Source: Pantanalinema rosaneae (GTDB taxonomy: Bacteria > Cyanobacteriota > Cyanobacteriia > Leptolyngbyales > Leptolyngbyaceae). Taken from it: a DNA stretch of 64,000 nucleotides. Made by a program: the position numbers and the translations under genes. Of the stretch, positions 44,585 to 53,938 are shown one piece after another. The notes under the pieces were generated by a model. That model worked only from the letters and a program-made list of their open reading frames with translations, did no database searches and had not been told where the DNA came from. Position 1 is the first letter of the stretch; the number at the start of each line of letters is the position of its first letter. The stretch is from assembly GCF_050753385.1 (NCBI RefSeq), contig NZ_JBLZFZ010000007.1, forward strand, positions 62,001 to 126,000, read 5' to 3'.

Positions 44585-46335
44585 ATGGTTAATACAGTCA
44601 CAAGTGAATTCAAGTATGTGCAGGAGTGGGATGATGAATTCCTTACACTCTTCCCCCATCGCTTCGATTACATCTGGGCAGAGCATCCTCGTCCAAATTC
44701 AGTAGTCGAATGGAAAACGGAAAGTCGGCATCCATTGAGCGATCGTTTGATTCGCCAAGGGGCGTACTTTATGGTGTTCGCTTTGGGGCAGAAACAAACT
44801 ACGGTCTCCTAGATATTGATCGCGAAAGTCTCTATCACCCTAACAATGATCCACTGGCGATCGCTCGGATCGTGGCAGCTCTAGAACCGCTGGGCCTGGT
44901 CAGTTACCTGGTCTGTACCTCTAGCTACAGTGGTGGGCTACATCTCTACCTTCCCTTCCAACAATCTCAAAGCTCCTGGCAGTTGGCAATCGCCCTAGCC
45001 TGTTTGCTCGAAAATGCCGGATTCAAACTCCAACCAGGACACCTCGAAGTCTTTCCCAACCCAAAGCCCTACCTGCCAGCGGGCAACTTAAGTTTATTCA
45101 ATGCCCATCGCCTGCCCTTGCAGATTGGCTCCTACCTTTTAGATGAAGCTTTCCAGCGGATTTGGGGTGACTCCTATACCTTCGTTCAACAATGGCGATT
45201 GGCACAACAGCGCAACGACATTGATCAGGTCACCCTTAAACGCATCCTCAAGCAAGCCAAACGCAAACACTTTGGCATCTCAGGCAAAGCTGAGAAGTTC
45301 CTCAACGACTTGAACGCGGAAATTGAGTTGGGCTGGACGGGCTATGGGCAAACCAATCACCTGTTAGGCCGCATCACCATGCGCGCTTATATCTTTCACC
45401 ATGTCCTTTCCGGTGGAGAGCCGTTAGCCGGTCAAAATCTAGTTAATGAAATTGTGGAGACCGCCACCTCGCTCCCTGGCTACCAGGACTGGTGTCGGCA
45501 TCAGCATGAGATTGAACACCGGGCCGAAGAATGGGCTCGCTGTATTGAGGGCAGCCACTACTACCACTTTGGCGATCACAGTAAGAAACAATCACTGATC
45601 GCTCAAGATCCCAATCTCATAGAAGCGATCGAGCAATCCCCCTCTTGGAACCAGCGGCAATCTGCGGCAACAAGAGATCGGATTCGTCAAGCGATCGCTC
45701 ACTTATTAGAAACTGGTCAACTCCCTGCCAAACCGACCGCTCGATTTCAGAGCCTGTTGAAGTATGGCATTGGCGGTGGATCCTTATATCGTCATCGCGA
45801 CCTCTGGCATCCCAACTATTTTGAGATGGATACAGAGTCGCCTGTGGAAAACCCCCCGCACCCCCCAAGCGTCAAAATGGATGGCCAGTTAGAACAGCTA
45901 GCGCCATCTAACTGGCACAGTCCTCCAAGCTTATTTCCTAGTAGTGGCGGTGATAATCCTCCCAGCAAGGGTTCTAGCCCTCTCAGTCCTGTCAGTTCAC
46001 TGTCCTTAGCTGGTAATTCTGATTCAGCAGCCCAGTCTCCCTTCGAGCAGCAGGAACTGTTCGACTTCTCAGCCTCGCAAGCCGCCTTCCAAGAAGCCAA
46101 TCGACTAACTCAGGCTCAGCGTCAGCAAATTAAGGCAGAAGCAGCTGTGCAACGCCAAATTAACCGTATGCAAGAGTATCTCGATTCGGGGGATCCCATT
46201 CTGATGGCAGAAGCCTTAGCGTGGGCTCGTATCAATCCATGGGTCCTTCAGCTAAGTCCACTTCAGTTGTCCTTACTAACAGAGGAAGTACATGACCATT
46301 CCCACAATCATCCTTCAGGAGATCGTCTGGGGTGA
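44585..46335 (+). pseudogene. Primase-like (AEP-type, putative) origin-linked gene, copy 1, frameshifted
   Basis: The N-terminus (FKYVQEWDDEFLTLFPHRFD, YIWAEHPRPNS) reads from 44585 to a frameshift near 44770, where comparison with copy 2 (TAC-CTC-TAT there, TAC-TTT-AT here) shows one lost base. The rest, from YGVRFGAETNYGLLDIDRES, is open to 46335. An internal start at 44710 would give 541 residues without the native N-terminus. Bases 44785-46220 show no difference from copy 2. Putative catalytic residues are as in copy 2. Either inactivated or a sequencing error in the T-run. Confidence 0.75.
44785..46220 (+). repeat. 1,436-bp direct repeat, copy 1 (partner 58435-59870)
   Basis: Comparison by eye shows no difference from 58435-59870 at a constant offset of 13,650 bases. 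Flanks on both sides are homologous but diverged, so the edges of identity are sharp. Confidence 0.9.
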
Positions 46336-46408
46336 GCCCAAACCCGCCCAAGCGGGATCCAGCTCGTGACCAGTTCTTATGTAAGTTCTGTCCTTTCTTA
46401 GGATGCTT

Positions 46409-47731
46409 ACAAAAATAAGTTGCTTAACTAAGCAGTCTTTCGCGGCACAATCCGGTAGTTCCATTCTCCATGAAATCGACACCGCTCTATGGCAATCGCA
46501 TTGAACTGTTCATCCGTCACTTGAATTCCTGTGGGATAGAGATTGTTATCCAGTTGAGCGTGAACTTCTAAACCAGTTTTAGTCGTAGTGTTGCTAATCA
46601 AGTTAATCACGGTTTCCAAACTGGTTAATGGCTGTCCTCGCCAATTTGTCGTGATGTGACAAAACAAGCGATGTTCAATCTTGTTCCACTTGCTGGTACC
46701 CGGTGGAAAATGGCAAACATGCAATGTCAAGCCCGTTTCATCTGCAAACTCCTGCAGTTTGAGCTTCCACAACCGATTGCGATAACCATTACTTCCCCCA
46801 CAGTCTGCCGTAATTAACAGATGCTTGCTGCGGCGATATTGGGCTTGTCCGAGGTGCTGCCACCAGCAGCGAATCGATTCAACCGCAAACTCTGCAGTGT
46901 CATGGTCAATGCCAACATTCACCCACCCTTGGTTATGAGTCAGGTCATAAATGCCATAGGGAATGGCTTTACCCTGGGCTTTGTCAGGAAAATCATGGGT
47001 CTTGACAGCAGTTGGTTCACCTTTCGGTTGCCATTCCTGTCCCCCATTTTTGAATTGACCCAGGTTCTCCTTCTTCTTGGTATTAATCGAGATCACCGGA
47101 CGGTGCTGCCGTTGAAACACTTCCACCTGCCGAGCAATGTGGTTAAACTGGCTATCTCGGTCCGGATGTTGCTTGCCTTCCTGGGTCTTGCGGTTGCTCT
47201 GCAACGAGTAGCCCATTTCTACCAACAGCGTGTACACCGTCATGGCACAAATGGTATACCCTTGCTCCTGCAAAGCATCTGCCAATTGATTGACACTCTT
47301 GCACGTCCAGCGCAAAGGACATTCGGGTTCTCCTCGAGTGGTGGGTTCGACTAAACGGTCCAACGCTTCTAAAATCAGAGGGTCTCGCGCTTCGACTCGT
47401 TTGCGTCCACCTCCCGCTTGGCGAATGTGTTCAGACGTAAGCAACTCTGTTGATTCACCACCCAATTCTTTGAGTCCTGCACGAATCGTATTTTGGCTCA
47501 GTCCAGTGGCACGATGGAGGGCAACGATGCCACCGTACCCCAACGCTTCTGCTTCCGTTGCAGCCCATAACCGACGGCTACGCTCATTCAAGAAGGGGCT
47601 AAGGTGTTGATATTTATGTTCAATTTGCTTGACTACTGAATCAGGAACCATGGTGCAACTAGAACGCCACTCTATCTAGCCTAACGATTTCACCCAGGGG
47701 AAAAGGGGAAAGTTACGCAACTTATTTTTAT
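46409..47731 (-). mobile_element. ISAzo13-type insertion sequence
   Basis: Imperfect 21-bp terminal repeats at 46409-46429 (ACAAAAATAAGTTGCTTAAC...) and 47711-47731 (complement ATAAAAATAAGTTGCGTAAC...), two mismatches. One transposase gene inside. It replaces the sequence that should follow the primase-like gene, and an IS5-type element abuts its right end. Confidence 0.82.
46428..47651 (-). CDS. tnpA: ISAzo13-family transposase
   Basis: 407 residues. The helix-turn-helix region contains LWAATEAEALGYGGIVALHR and ATGLSQNTIRAGLKEL. The catalytic region includes VISINTKKKENLGQFKNGGQ, WVNVGIDHDTAEFAVESIRC, LLITADCGGSNGYRNRLWK and HFPPGTSKWNKIEHRLFCHI (last Glu), all characteristic of ISAzo13. 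Complete frame. Confidence 0.92.
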   Translation of the reverse strand: MVPDSVVKQIEHKYQHLSPFLNERSRRLWAATEAEALGYGGIVALHRATGLSQNTIRAGLKELGGESTELLTSEHIRQAGGGRKRVEARDPLILEALDRLVEPTTRGEPECPLRWTCKSVNQLADALQEQGYTICAMTVYTLLVEMGYSLQSNRKTQEGKQHPDRDSQFNHIARQVEVFQRQHRPVISINTKKKENLGQFKNGGQEWQPKGEPTAVKTHDFPDKAQGKAIPYGIYDLTHNQGWVNVGIDHDTAEFAVESIRCWWQHLGQAQYRRSKHLLITADCGGSNGYRNRLWKLKLQEFADETGLTLHVCHFPPGTSKWNKIEHRLFCHITTNWRGQPLTSLETVINLISNTTTKTGLEVHAQLDNNLYPTGIQVTDEQFNAIAIERCRFHGEWNYRIVPRKTA

Positions 47732-47732
47732 A

Positions 47733-48664
47733 GAACCCATTTGAGATCTTAGGAAGGGGCTGCAAGCCGCTTGAGCATTAGCCGGACAAAGCAGAGATTG
47801 ATCTTGGTCGTGGCATGAGATAGCGTTCGCTCAAAGTTCTTCACTAAACTTTTACATCGCTCCATCCAGGCATTGGATCGTTCAATCACCCAACGAGCAA
47901 TCGCTGGCACAAATCCTGTTTTTCCTTGCTCTGCCTTTTCTTGCTTAGACGGTTTGGTGGATAGTTGAAAGCGGATTTTCGTCATGATCTGGGGATAAAC
48001 CTGCTCTAACTTCTCAATCAAGTGCCCAACGTGATAGCCGTGGTCGAGCAAGATGGTAATCTTGGGAATATTGACGGGTTTTGACTTGAAATAATCAATG
48101 TTCAACGTCAGCATCTCAAGCAGTCCTGCATCATCAGAAACATTGGCAGGAGTGCAGTGAGTGAAGAAGGGGAATCCAAGCGTGTCAACGGCTAGATGCC
48201 GTTTAATCCCATTAGTCGCTTTGTAAAAACAGAATCCTTTCGACTCTACACTCGCATTGCAAGTATTCTTCACCGCTTGAGAGTCAATGATGATTAACGT
48301 CGTCCACTTGGGCTTTTTTTTACCTGTTCTCGCACGTGCTCATGTAACGTCTGCATCAGTATCTCGGTTGCACCGGCTGCTCGCCACTGTTTGTAGTGCC
48401 AATAGACAGTCGAGTAAGGCGGCAAGTCTTTGGGTAAGTCCTCCCAATTACAGCCATTCTTGAGTTGATAGAAGATGCCATCTAGGATTTGCCGCTTTGT
48501 CCAATCACTGGGACGAGTCCGTTTCTTCTGCGGTAGTATCTGCGGCAACAGGGGTTCAAGAATTTCCCATTCTGCATCGGTGAGACTGCTGGAATATGTC
48601 ATAGCGACTCAAGGAGAGGAGGTAGGTGACTACCTTCACTATTATAAAGATCCCAAATGGGTTC
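47733..48664 (-). mobile_element. IS5-family element (IS427-type) with TATA flanks
   Basis: Ends GAACCCATTTGAGATCTTA (47733) and the complement GAACCCATTTGGGATCTTTA (from 48664) form near-perfect inverted repeats; TATA flanks both sides (47729-47732 and 48665-48668), partly shared with the IS end. Two overlapping frames encode the transposase. It sits between the ISAzo13 right end and a truncated hypothetical gene. Confidence 0.85.
47749..48602 (-). CDS. tnpA: IS5-family transposase, two frames joined by likely programmed -1 frameshift
   Basis: The first frame (48602 to 48294, 102 residues) starts MTYSSSLTDAEWEILEPLLP and contains LDGIFYQLKNGCNWEDLPKD. It ends soon after a run of eight A (minus strand, 48313-48320). 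A shift of -1 at this run joins it to the second frame, which continues KPKWTTLIIIDSQAVKNT (DDE Asp) and KRHLAVDTLGFPFFTHCTPA, ILLDHGYHVGHLIEKLEQVY and RWVIERSNAWMERCK (Glu), ending at 47749. Split frames with an A-run are usual in this IS group. Confidence 0.88.
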
Positions 48665-49086
48665 TATAAGAGTCCTAACGCTTGCAGTAAAGCCGACTGG
48701 TCTAGTTCCCCCACAACTGAACTCGGTGTCGTGGAACGCTCTGGTAACTTTCTGGGGAGACTCTCTAGCGGCTCAATAAATTGCTCTAAGTCCAGCTCCA
48801 TTGTTTGCCGCACATAGCGATCGAAGGCATCGCTGGGCATGACTGGACCTTCCTGACTGTTCGTGGCTTCCAGTTCCTCAAACGCCAGGGCGGATCTTGC
48901 CTGAAACACCTGGACAATTTGGGCGATCGCTTCAGCCGCCACCTGCAATTGCCCTACGGTATCGAGGTCAGTTAACGAGTCCTCCAACACATCTAGGAGC
49001 TGTCGAACGTCTGCATCATCAGGCGCGATCGTTGCTTCCTGCAATACGTCCCATAGGGGCAGCTCTAACTGCTCTACTTGTCTCAC
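48664..49086 (-). CDS. Hypothetical protein, C-terminus cut by the IS5-type element
   Basis: 140 residues, MRQVEQLELPLWDVLQEATI at the start; strongly acidic and helical (ADVRQLLDVLEDSLTDLDTV). The stop TAG takes its last base from the IS end, so the native end is unknown. Not recognised. It lies nine bases after the gene at 49096, in one unit. Confidence 0.6.
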   Translation of the reverse strand: MRQVEQLELPLWDVLQEATIAPDDADVRQLLDVLEDSLTDLDTVGQLQVAAEAIAQIVQVFQARSALAFEELEATNSQEGPVMPSDAFDRYVRQTMELDLEQFIEPLESLPRKLPERSTTPSSVVGELDQSALLQALGLL

Positions 49087-49095
49087 ACTCTCTCC

Positions 49096-49626
49096 TCAAG
49101 GATGTAGGGGACAGGGACGCAAGCCACACAACTCTGGGTCCAGTCGAGTTTGGCTCGCAAACTTCTTGAGCCCATAGCGGTCTTCCAGAACATTCAGCAG
49201 TCTCCCCACGTACTGATGCACCTGGCTCGGCACCATCCCCAAGCAATGCACTGGCGGCACGATCGCAATCTTCTCCTGTCCCTGCCAAATTTCTGCCGCG
49301 ATCGCATGGATGGGCGTATCTGCTCCTGCTTTACGGTAAACCACCAGCACCCCAAACACGGTTTGACTGAGCGGCTCAAACTCAACTGGGATTTGCTCTA
49401 ACTCACCTTCTTTGCGTTTACGACTGCGGGTTTGATTAATGCGATCGCGGTTTCTAGCATAGGAGCGGCGGCTGTAGCAGACTGCTGGAATCCAGCAGCC
49501 ATCCCCGTCTGCCCCATGTAAGGCTTGCGCTTGCTCAGCTGACAGCATGGCACACTTACGGCACTTCTCAGGTAGCGATCGCCGCTTGGGTGCTCGGCTG
49601 GTATCAGGGGGGACAGGTCTGGGCAT
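49096..49626 (-). CDS. Hypothetical Cys-containing basic protein
   Basis: 176 residues from the ATG at 49626. The N-terminal part has KCRKCAML and, about 20 residues on, GCWIPAVCYSRRSYARNRDR, so four cysteines could bind zinc. The C-terminal half is mixed (FGVLVVYRKAGADTPIHAIA, EIWQGQEKIAIVPPVHCLGM, VGRLLNVLEDRYGLKKFASQ). No family recognised. First gene of a two-gene unit on the minus strand. Confidence 0.65.
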   Translation of the reverse strand: MPRPVPPDTSRAPKRRSLPEKCRKCAMLSAEQAQALHGADGDGCWIPAVCYSRRSYARNRDRINQTRSRKRKEGELEQIPVEFEPLSQTVFGVLVVYRKAGADTPIHAIAAEIWQGQEKIAIVPPVHCLGMVPSQVHQYVGRLLNVLEDRYGLKKFASQTRLDPELCGLRPCPLHP

Positions 49627-49641
49627 AGGGTGACTCACCAA

Positions 49642-50094
49642 CTCCCTTGGTAGTGGAGATCCTAAAGATAGGCTGGGTTAATTGTCTCATATTGTCTGAG
49701 GCTCGTCTTATCCCCGATATTGGTCAAATATCTGGGATAAAGATTTACAGACTAAGCATAAATACTTATGCTAAATTGGCTGTTGTTTCCCGTTTTCGTT
49801 GCCCTCGTCTCACGCTTAAATCGAAAAAGCAGGGTTCCATACAAAAACAGATGGAGATGAATAGCCATGCCAGATTGAATCTGGAAGGAAGCATTAAAAT
49901 CTGGCGAAATCTTAACTTTTCCCTTATTTTAAACCAGGGATTTGGAGTTAGGGCGGGGCATCAATGAAACCGAGTCCAGCGATCGTCACTCCGTTCTTCC
50001 ATTAGTGTGAATAGCACAATAGGATGAATGTCTGGATCTGGGGAGCTTCAATACATATGAATGCTTCAAACTCTTATCAAACGTGGTTATAAGC
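49642..50094. other. Intergenic region without recognisable gene
   Basis: About 450 bases between divergent genes. A 106-codon plus-strand frame at 49647-49967 has low protein character. The promoter of the cyclase-type gene should lie in the right half. Confidence 0.5.
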
Positions 50095-52083
50095 ATGGAA
50101 CCCATAGATTTAGGTGTACTATCTTCCTTCACAGGAGAACCTGTAGATTTATCAGTTATCCTACAAACCCTACAAAATCGTATTAGTCCACGGCCAGAAT
50201 TGGTGATCGCCTTACGCCGCCAGGTACTATCCATCAAGCCACACTCACTAGAGATTTATCAAATTCTGGCAGACTGGATTTTACAGATGGGAGAACCCTT
50301 GATTGCCTGTGATTTAGTTATCGAAGGGTTACAACAATGGCCCAAGGATTACAAATTACGGCAATATATGGCACTGGCGTTGCTGAATAGCGGTGCGGTA
50401 CAACGGGCATATCAATTATTATTGCAACTTCAGCAGGAGGATGATCAAAATACCAAGACAATCGCCATGCTGGGTCGTATTTATAAAGATATGGCAAGGC
50501 AAACCCAATTACCCGAAGAGAAACAAACTTACTATCGCCTGTCCTATGAACACTATCAGCAAGCTTATGTGCTGGGACAACAGTTGTCAGCCGGGATTGA
50601 GGCAGCAACGTTAGTTCTCATTTTGGGTAGCCATCAACAGGCTAATCAACTGGCGCGAGAGGTTGAGAGTGCCTGCCTACAAGAACTGGAAAAAGTTCAA
50701 ACCGAAAATCAAGACCCCTACTGGTACTATGCAACGCTGGGGGAAGTTGCCTTGATTCAGCAAGATTGGGACAAAGCCCGTCAATGGTACGCCCAAGCCA
50801 ATCAAGTTGGACAAGGACGACTGGGTATTTTGAGTAGTACTTATCGGAACGCCCGCTTGTTACTGGAATTTCTGGGTAATGACCAGCACGGCATTCTGCA
50901 ATGCTTCCAGATCCCGTCGGTCGTAGTGTTCGCTGGACATATGATTGATCGTCCTCAGCGATCTCACCCCCGATTTCCAGCTCAGCTTGAACCTTTAGTC
51001 AATGAGGCGATTCAGGTACAACTGGAGGTCTTGGGTGCCCGACTGGGCTATTGCTCCGCCGCCAGTGGGTCTGATATTTTGTTTGCAGAATCGTTGCTGG
51101 CTAGAGGGGGGGAAGTCCGCATTATCCTACCCTTTGAGAAAGAGGAATTCATTCAAGATTCAGTGGCACCAGCCGGAGCAGAGTGGATCAAGCGATTTGA
51201 TCGGGTGATTGAACAGGCCACGGAAGTTATCGTCGTTTCTCAGCGTCAGCAGGGGGATCGCAGTCTGGCCTATGAATACTCCAATCAGATTCTGTACGGA
51301 TTAGCTCAAATGCGCGCAAATCAGCTGGAGACAACCCTAATTCCCCTGGCGGTTTGGAACGGTAAACCAGGCGATGGACCAGGGGGGACAGCGACAATGG
51401 TACAGTACTGGCAAAATCAGGGGCATCCGGTACAGATTATTCATCTTGAAGCTTTGCTGCATCAGGTGCAGGTGAACGTGCCGCCGCCCTTCACTCCAAA
51501 AGAGCCCTCAACCCTCAAGACAACTGATTCTGTCCTGACCGTAGAGTTGACCCGGGAAATTAGAGCAATGCTATTTGCTGATGTCGTCCAGTTCTCCCAG
51601 TTAGGAGAAAATCAAATTGCCGCCTACGTGCAGTATTTTCTGGGTGCAATCGCTCAACTGAGCGCAACATCCTATCAACCCGTTCACAAGAATACATGGG
51701 GAGATGCCATCTACTTTGTCTTTGCATCCGTTCAGGAAGCAGGTTGTTTTGCATTACAGTTACAGAAACTGATGCAAGAGACTGCATGGGTCAGTAAAGG
51801 TTTACCAGAGAATCTCAGTCTCCGCATTGCCCTGCATGCAGGTCCCGTTTACCGCTGTGTCGATCCGGTGACTAGGCGGATGAATTATGTTGGGTCTCAT
51901 GTCAATCATGCAGCTCGAATTGAACCAGTGACTCCCCCTGGTCAGGTTTATGCCAGTCAGGCGTTCGCTGCTCTGGTGATTGCAGAAGGAATTACAGAGT
52001 TCACCTGTGAGTACGTAGGCAGGGTGCCTTATGCTAAAGGGTATGGAACCTTTCCAACCTATTTTGTTCACCCTCGCCATTAG
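50095..52083 (+). CDS. TPR - SLOG-like - class III nucleotide cyclase protein
   Basis: 662 residues from the ATG at 50095. Residues about 30-260 are helical repeats of TPR type (LRQYMALALLNSGAVQRAYQ, YYATLGEVALIQQDWDKARQ). Residues about 275-400 look like a SLOG nucleotide-binding domain: VVVFAGHMIDRPQRSHPRFP, GYCSAASGSDILFAESLLAR and GGEVRIILPFEKEEF. The C-terminal part is a class III adenylate/guanylate cyclase: metal-binding Asp in AMLFADVVQFSQLGE and the second in NTWGDAIYFVFAS, then LRIALHAGPVYRC and VNHAARIEPVTPPGQVYAS. It probably makes a cyclic nucleotide after sensing a ligand. Soluble. It stands alone before the integrase. Confidence 0.82.
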   Translation: MEPIDLGVLSSFTGEPVDLSVILQTLQNRISPRPELVIALRRQVLSIKPHSLEIYQILADWILQMGEPLIACDLVIEGLQQWPKDYKLRQYMALALLNSGAVQRAYQLLLQLQQEDDQNTKTIAMLGRIYKDMARQTQLPEEKQTYYRLSYEHYQQAYVLGQQLSAGIEAATLVLILGSHQQANQLAREVESACLQELEKVQTENQDPYWYYATLGEVALIQQDWDKARQWYAQANQVGQGRLGILSSTYRNARLLLEFLGNDQHGILQCFQIPSVVVFAGHMIDRPQRSHPRFPAQLEPLVNEAIQVQLEVLGARLGYCSAASGSDILFAESLLARGGEVRIILPFEKEEFIQDSVAPAGAEWIKRFDRVIEQATEVIVVSQRQQGDRSLAYEYSNQILYGLAQMRANQLETTLIPLAVWNGKPGDGPGGTATMVQYWQNQGHPVQIIHLEALLHQVQVNVPPPFTPKEPSTLKTTDSVLTVELTREIRAMLFADVVQFSQLGENQIAAYVQYFLGAIAQLSATSYQPVHKNTWGDAIYFVFASVQEAGCFALQLQKLMQETAWVSKGLPENLSLRIALHAGPVYRCVDPVTRRMNYVGSHVNHAARIEPVTPPGQVYASQAFAALVIAEGITEFTCEYVGRVPYAKGYGTFPTYFVHPRH

Positions 52084-52168
52084 GGCACTGATGCTGTTCT
52101 CGTTTCTTTAGTCTCACGCTTTAATCACCAGAGCCAGAGTCTATTGCTGTGTATTGAGATTGATCGCA

Positions 52169-53149
52169 ATGAAACGTCCAGCCATTCCAGATCCAGTCAT
52201 TGTGCCGCTAACTGGGGGTAAAGCAATCCCTCCAGTTCCTATCGTCAAAGCGATCGCTCCGACAGACCTACGGCAAACGAAGGTAGATGAGTTTATTGCT
52301 GCACGATCGCTCAAGCCCAAAAGTGAGCAAGCCTATCGTCGCGACTTGCAGTATTTTATGGACTGGACATCCCAAGCCTGGGCCAATGTCACCCGACGCC
52401 AGATTGCTCAGTTTAAGCAATCCTTGGTAAAGGAGCGCCAGTTAGCGCCCAACTCTGTTAACCGTATTTTGCGGACACTCAAGACCTTTTATAAATGGCT
52501 GCTAGAGTCAGAATATGTCACCAGTGATCCCACTACAGGCGTAAAACAGGAGAAAGTTCCAGAAGCCCAATCTCAGGAACTGGAAGATGAAGAGGTGGAG
52601 CGAATCTATGCCGCGATCGCAGAGGTTAGTCGAGATTCCATCCGCGATCGCGCCTTGTTCTCTATATTGCTGCATGGATTACGCGCGGAGGAGGCGATCA
52701 GCCTCAATATTGAAGATTACGATGGGCAGCAAGTGGTGATTCGGGAAGCGAAGCATGACAGCGTGGGGGAAGTACCCCTAACCCGATCTGCTCGAACAGA
52801 CTTGGATGCTTATATCCAACAGCGGCAAGAAACCAGCGAACAAGAGCTGTTACCTGAAAGCCCATTATTTGTCTCCAACTCTAATCGCAGTCGAGGCAAG
52901 CGCCTCACATATTGGGGAGTACAAGAGGTAATGAACCAGCTTGCAGAACATACTGGCATCAACTTACATGCCCATCGTGGACGGCATACCTTCTGTACGA
53001 ATCTAATTGTGAAGCTGGAGCTGGATACAGCATTAGCGATGGAGCTATCCCGCCATCGCGATATTCGCAGCTTCAAACGCTATACCAATCGTAAGAACAA
53101 ATTAGCCGCCAAACGAGCCTTTCTCAAGGCAACTGACCAACTTGATTAA
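52169..53149 (+). CDS. Tyrosine-type site-specific recombinase (XerC/D-like)
   Basis: 326 residues from the ATG at 52169. An N-terminal SAM-like core-binding domain (about 35-120, YRRDLQYFMDWTSQAWANVT, VNRILRTLKTFYKWLLESEY) and the catalytic domain with LLHGLRAEEAISLNIEDYDG (Arg), REAKHDSVGEVPL (Lys), HAHRGRHTFCTN (His-x-x-Arg), LSRHRDIRSFKRYTNR (His and Tyr). It may resolve plasmid multimers or integrate DNA. It lies just before partition module 3. Confidence 0.93.
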   Translation: MKRPAIPDPVIVPLTGGKAIPPVPIVKAIAPTDLRQTKVDEFIAARSLKPKSEQAYRRDLQYFMDWTSQAWANVTRRQIAQFKQSLVKERQLAPNSVNRILRTLKTFYKWLLESEYVTSDPTTGVKQEKVPEAQSQELEDEEVERIYAAIAEVSRDSIRDRALFSILLHGLRAEEAISLNIEDYDGQQVVIREAKHDSVGEVPLTRSARTDLDAYIQQRQETSEQELLPESPLFVSNSNRSRGKRLTYWGVQEVMNQLAEHTGINLHAHRGRHTFCTNLIVKLELDTALAMELSRHRDIRSFKRYTNRKNKLAAKRAFLKATDQLD

Positions 53150-53155
53150 ATCCTT

Positions 53156-53237
53156 TTTAACCAAAACATTTTGGTTAAATTTTTCGATGCTCCAATTTGC
53201 TGAAACAGTGATAGCATCAAACCATGTCTTTTGGTTA
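53156..53237. promoter_or_regulatory. Palindrome and half-site upstream of parA3, candidate centromere
   Basis: TTTAACCAAAA-CA-TTTTGGTTAAA (perfect 11-bp arms, 53156-53179), and a half-site TTTTGGTTA at 53229-53237, both before parA3. The same motif recurs as a perfect 22-bp palindrome inside parB3 (54479-54500). Confidence 0.72.
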
Positions 53238-53245
53238 TCTAACTC

Positions 53246-53938
53246 ATGCCAAGATCAAAAGCCGCACAAGCAGCGGAGATCCCTACAAAACTACCTAAAA
53301 TTTTGGCATTTGCAAATCAGAAAGGTGGAGCTGGAAAATCAACAGGGGCAGTTCACGCTGCTGATTGGTTTACTCAAAAGGGCTATTCCACTCTTCTAGT
53401 AGATGCAGACGGTCAGCAAAGCTCATCTGCCTGGGTCAAAGAAATCGGGATTCCTTGCAGAGTGATCAGTAATCCAGAGGAGCTATTTGATGAACTACCG
53501 AAGTTAAGCGATCTCTATGATGTTGTCGTTATCGATGGTCCTGGCAATGCCAGTGAGGTTACTAAAGCAGTTTTGATTCGCTCGAATCTTGTCTTAATTC
53601 CCTGCCGGGATTCCATGATTGATTTGGCCAGTACTGGCAAGATTGTTCAATTTGTCCGTCAAGCAAGAGAGATTCGAGGTAGTCAGCCAGTAGCTGCTGT
53701 TTATTTAAATGCAGTGAAAGACAACACAATTTTACTGCGTGAAGCTCAAGAAGCCTTACAAGGTGGTATTTTGCCACTGTTATTAACAGTGTTACCCGAT
53801 CGCCAGTGTATTAAAGATGCTCCAGGGCAAGGTAGCACAGTATTTCGAATGAAAGGGGCTTCTCCAAAAGCTGCTGCCAACGCTTATGGCCAACTCCTTA
53901 CTGAAGCTTTGAAATTATTTGAGGCTGAACTACTATGA
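53246..53938 (+). CDS. parA: ParA-family partition ATPase 3
   Basis: 230 residues, short form. Deviant Walker A ANQKGGAGKSTGAVHAADWF with the signature Lys, Walker A' LLVDADGQQSSSAWVKEIG, Walker B DVVVIDGPGNASEVTKA. It resembles ParA/MinD proteins with VIAVANQKGGVGKT starts. parB3 overlaps by four bases (ATGA). The motif TTTTGGTTA upstream and inside parB3 should be the centromere. Confidence 0.93.
   Translation: MPRSKAAQAAEIPTKLPKILAFANQKGGAGKSTGAVHAADWFTQKGYSTLLVDADGQQSSSAWVKEIGIPCRVISNPEELFDELPKLSDLYDVVVIDGPGNASEVTKAVLIRSNLVLIPCRDSMIDLASTGKIVQFVRQAREIRGSQPVAAVYLNAVKDNTILLREAQEALQGGILPLLLTVLPDRQCIKDAPGQGSTVFRMKGASPKAAANAYGQLLTEALKLFEAELL

Noticed and set aside
49647..49967. 106-codon plus-strand frame
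   Set aside because: No ribosome-binding site, unusual composition, no recognisable domain.
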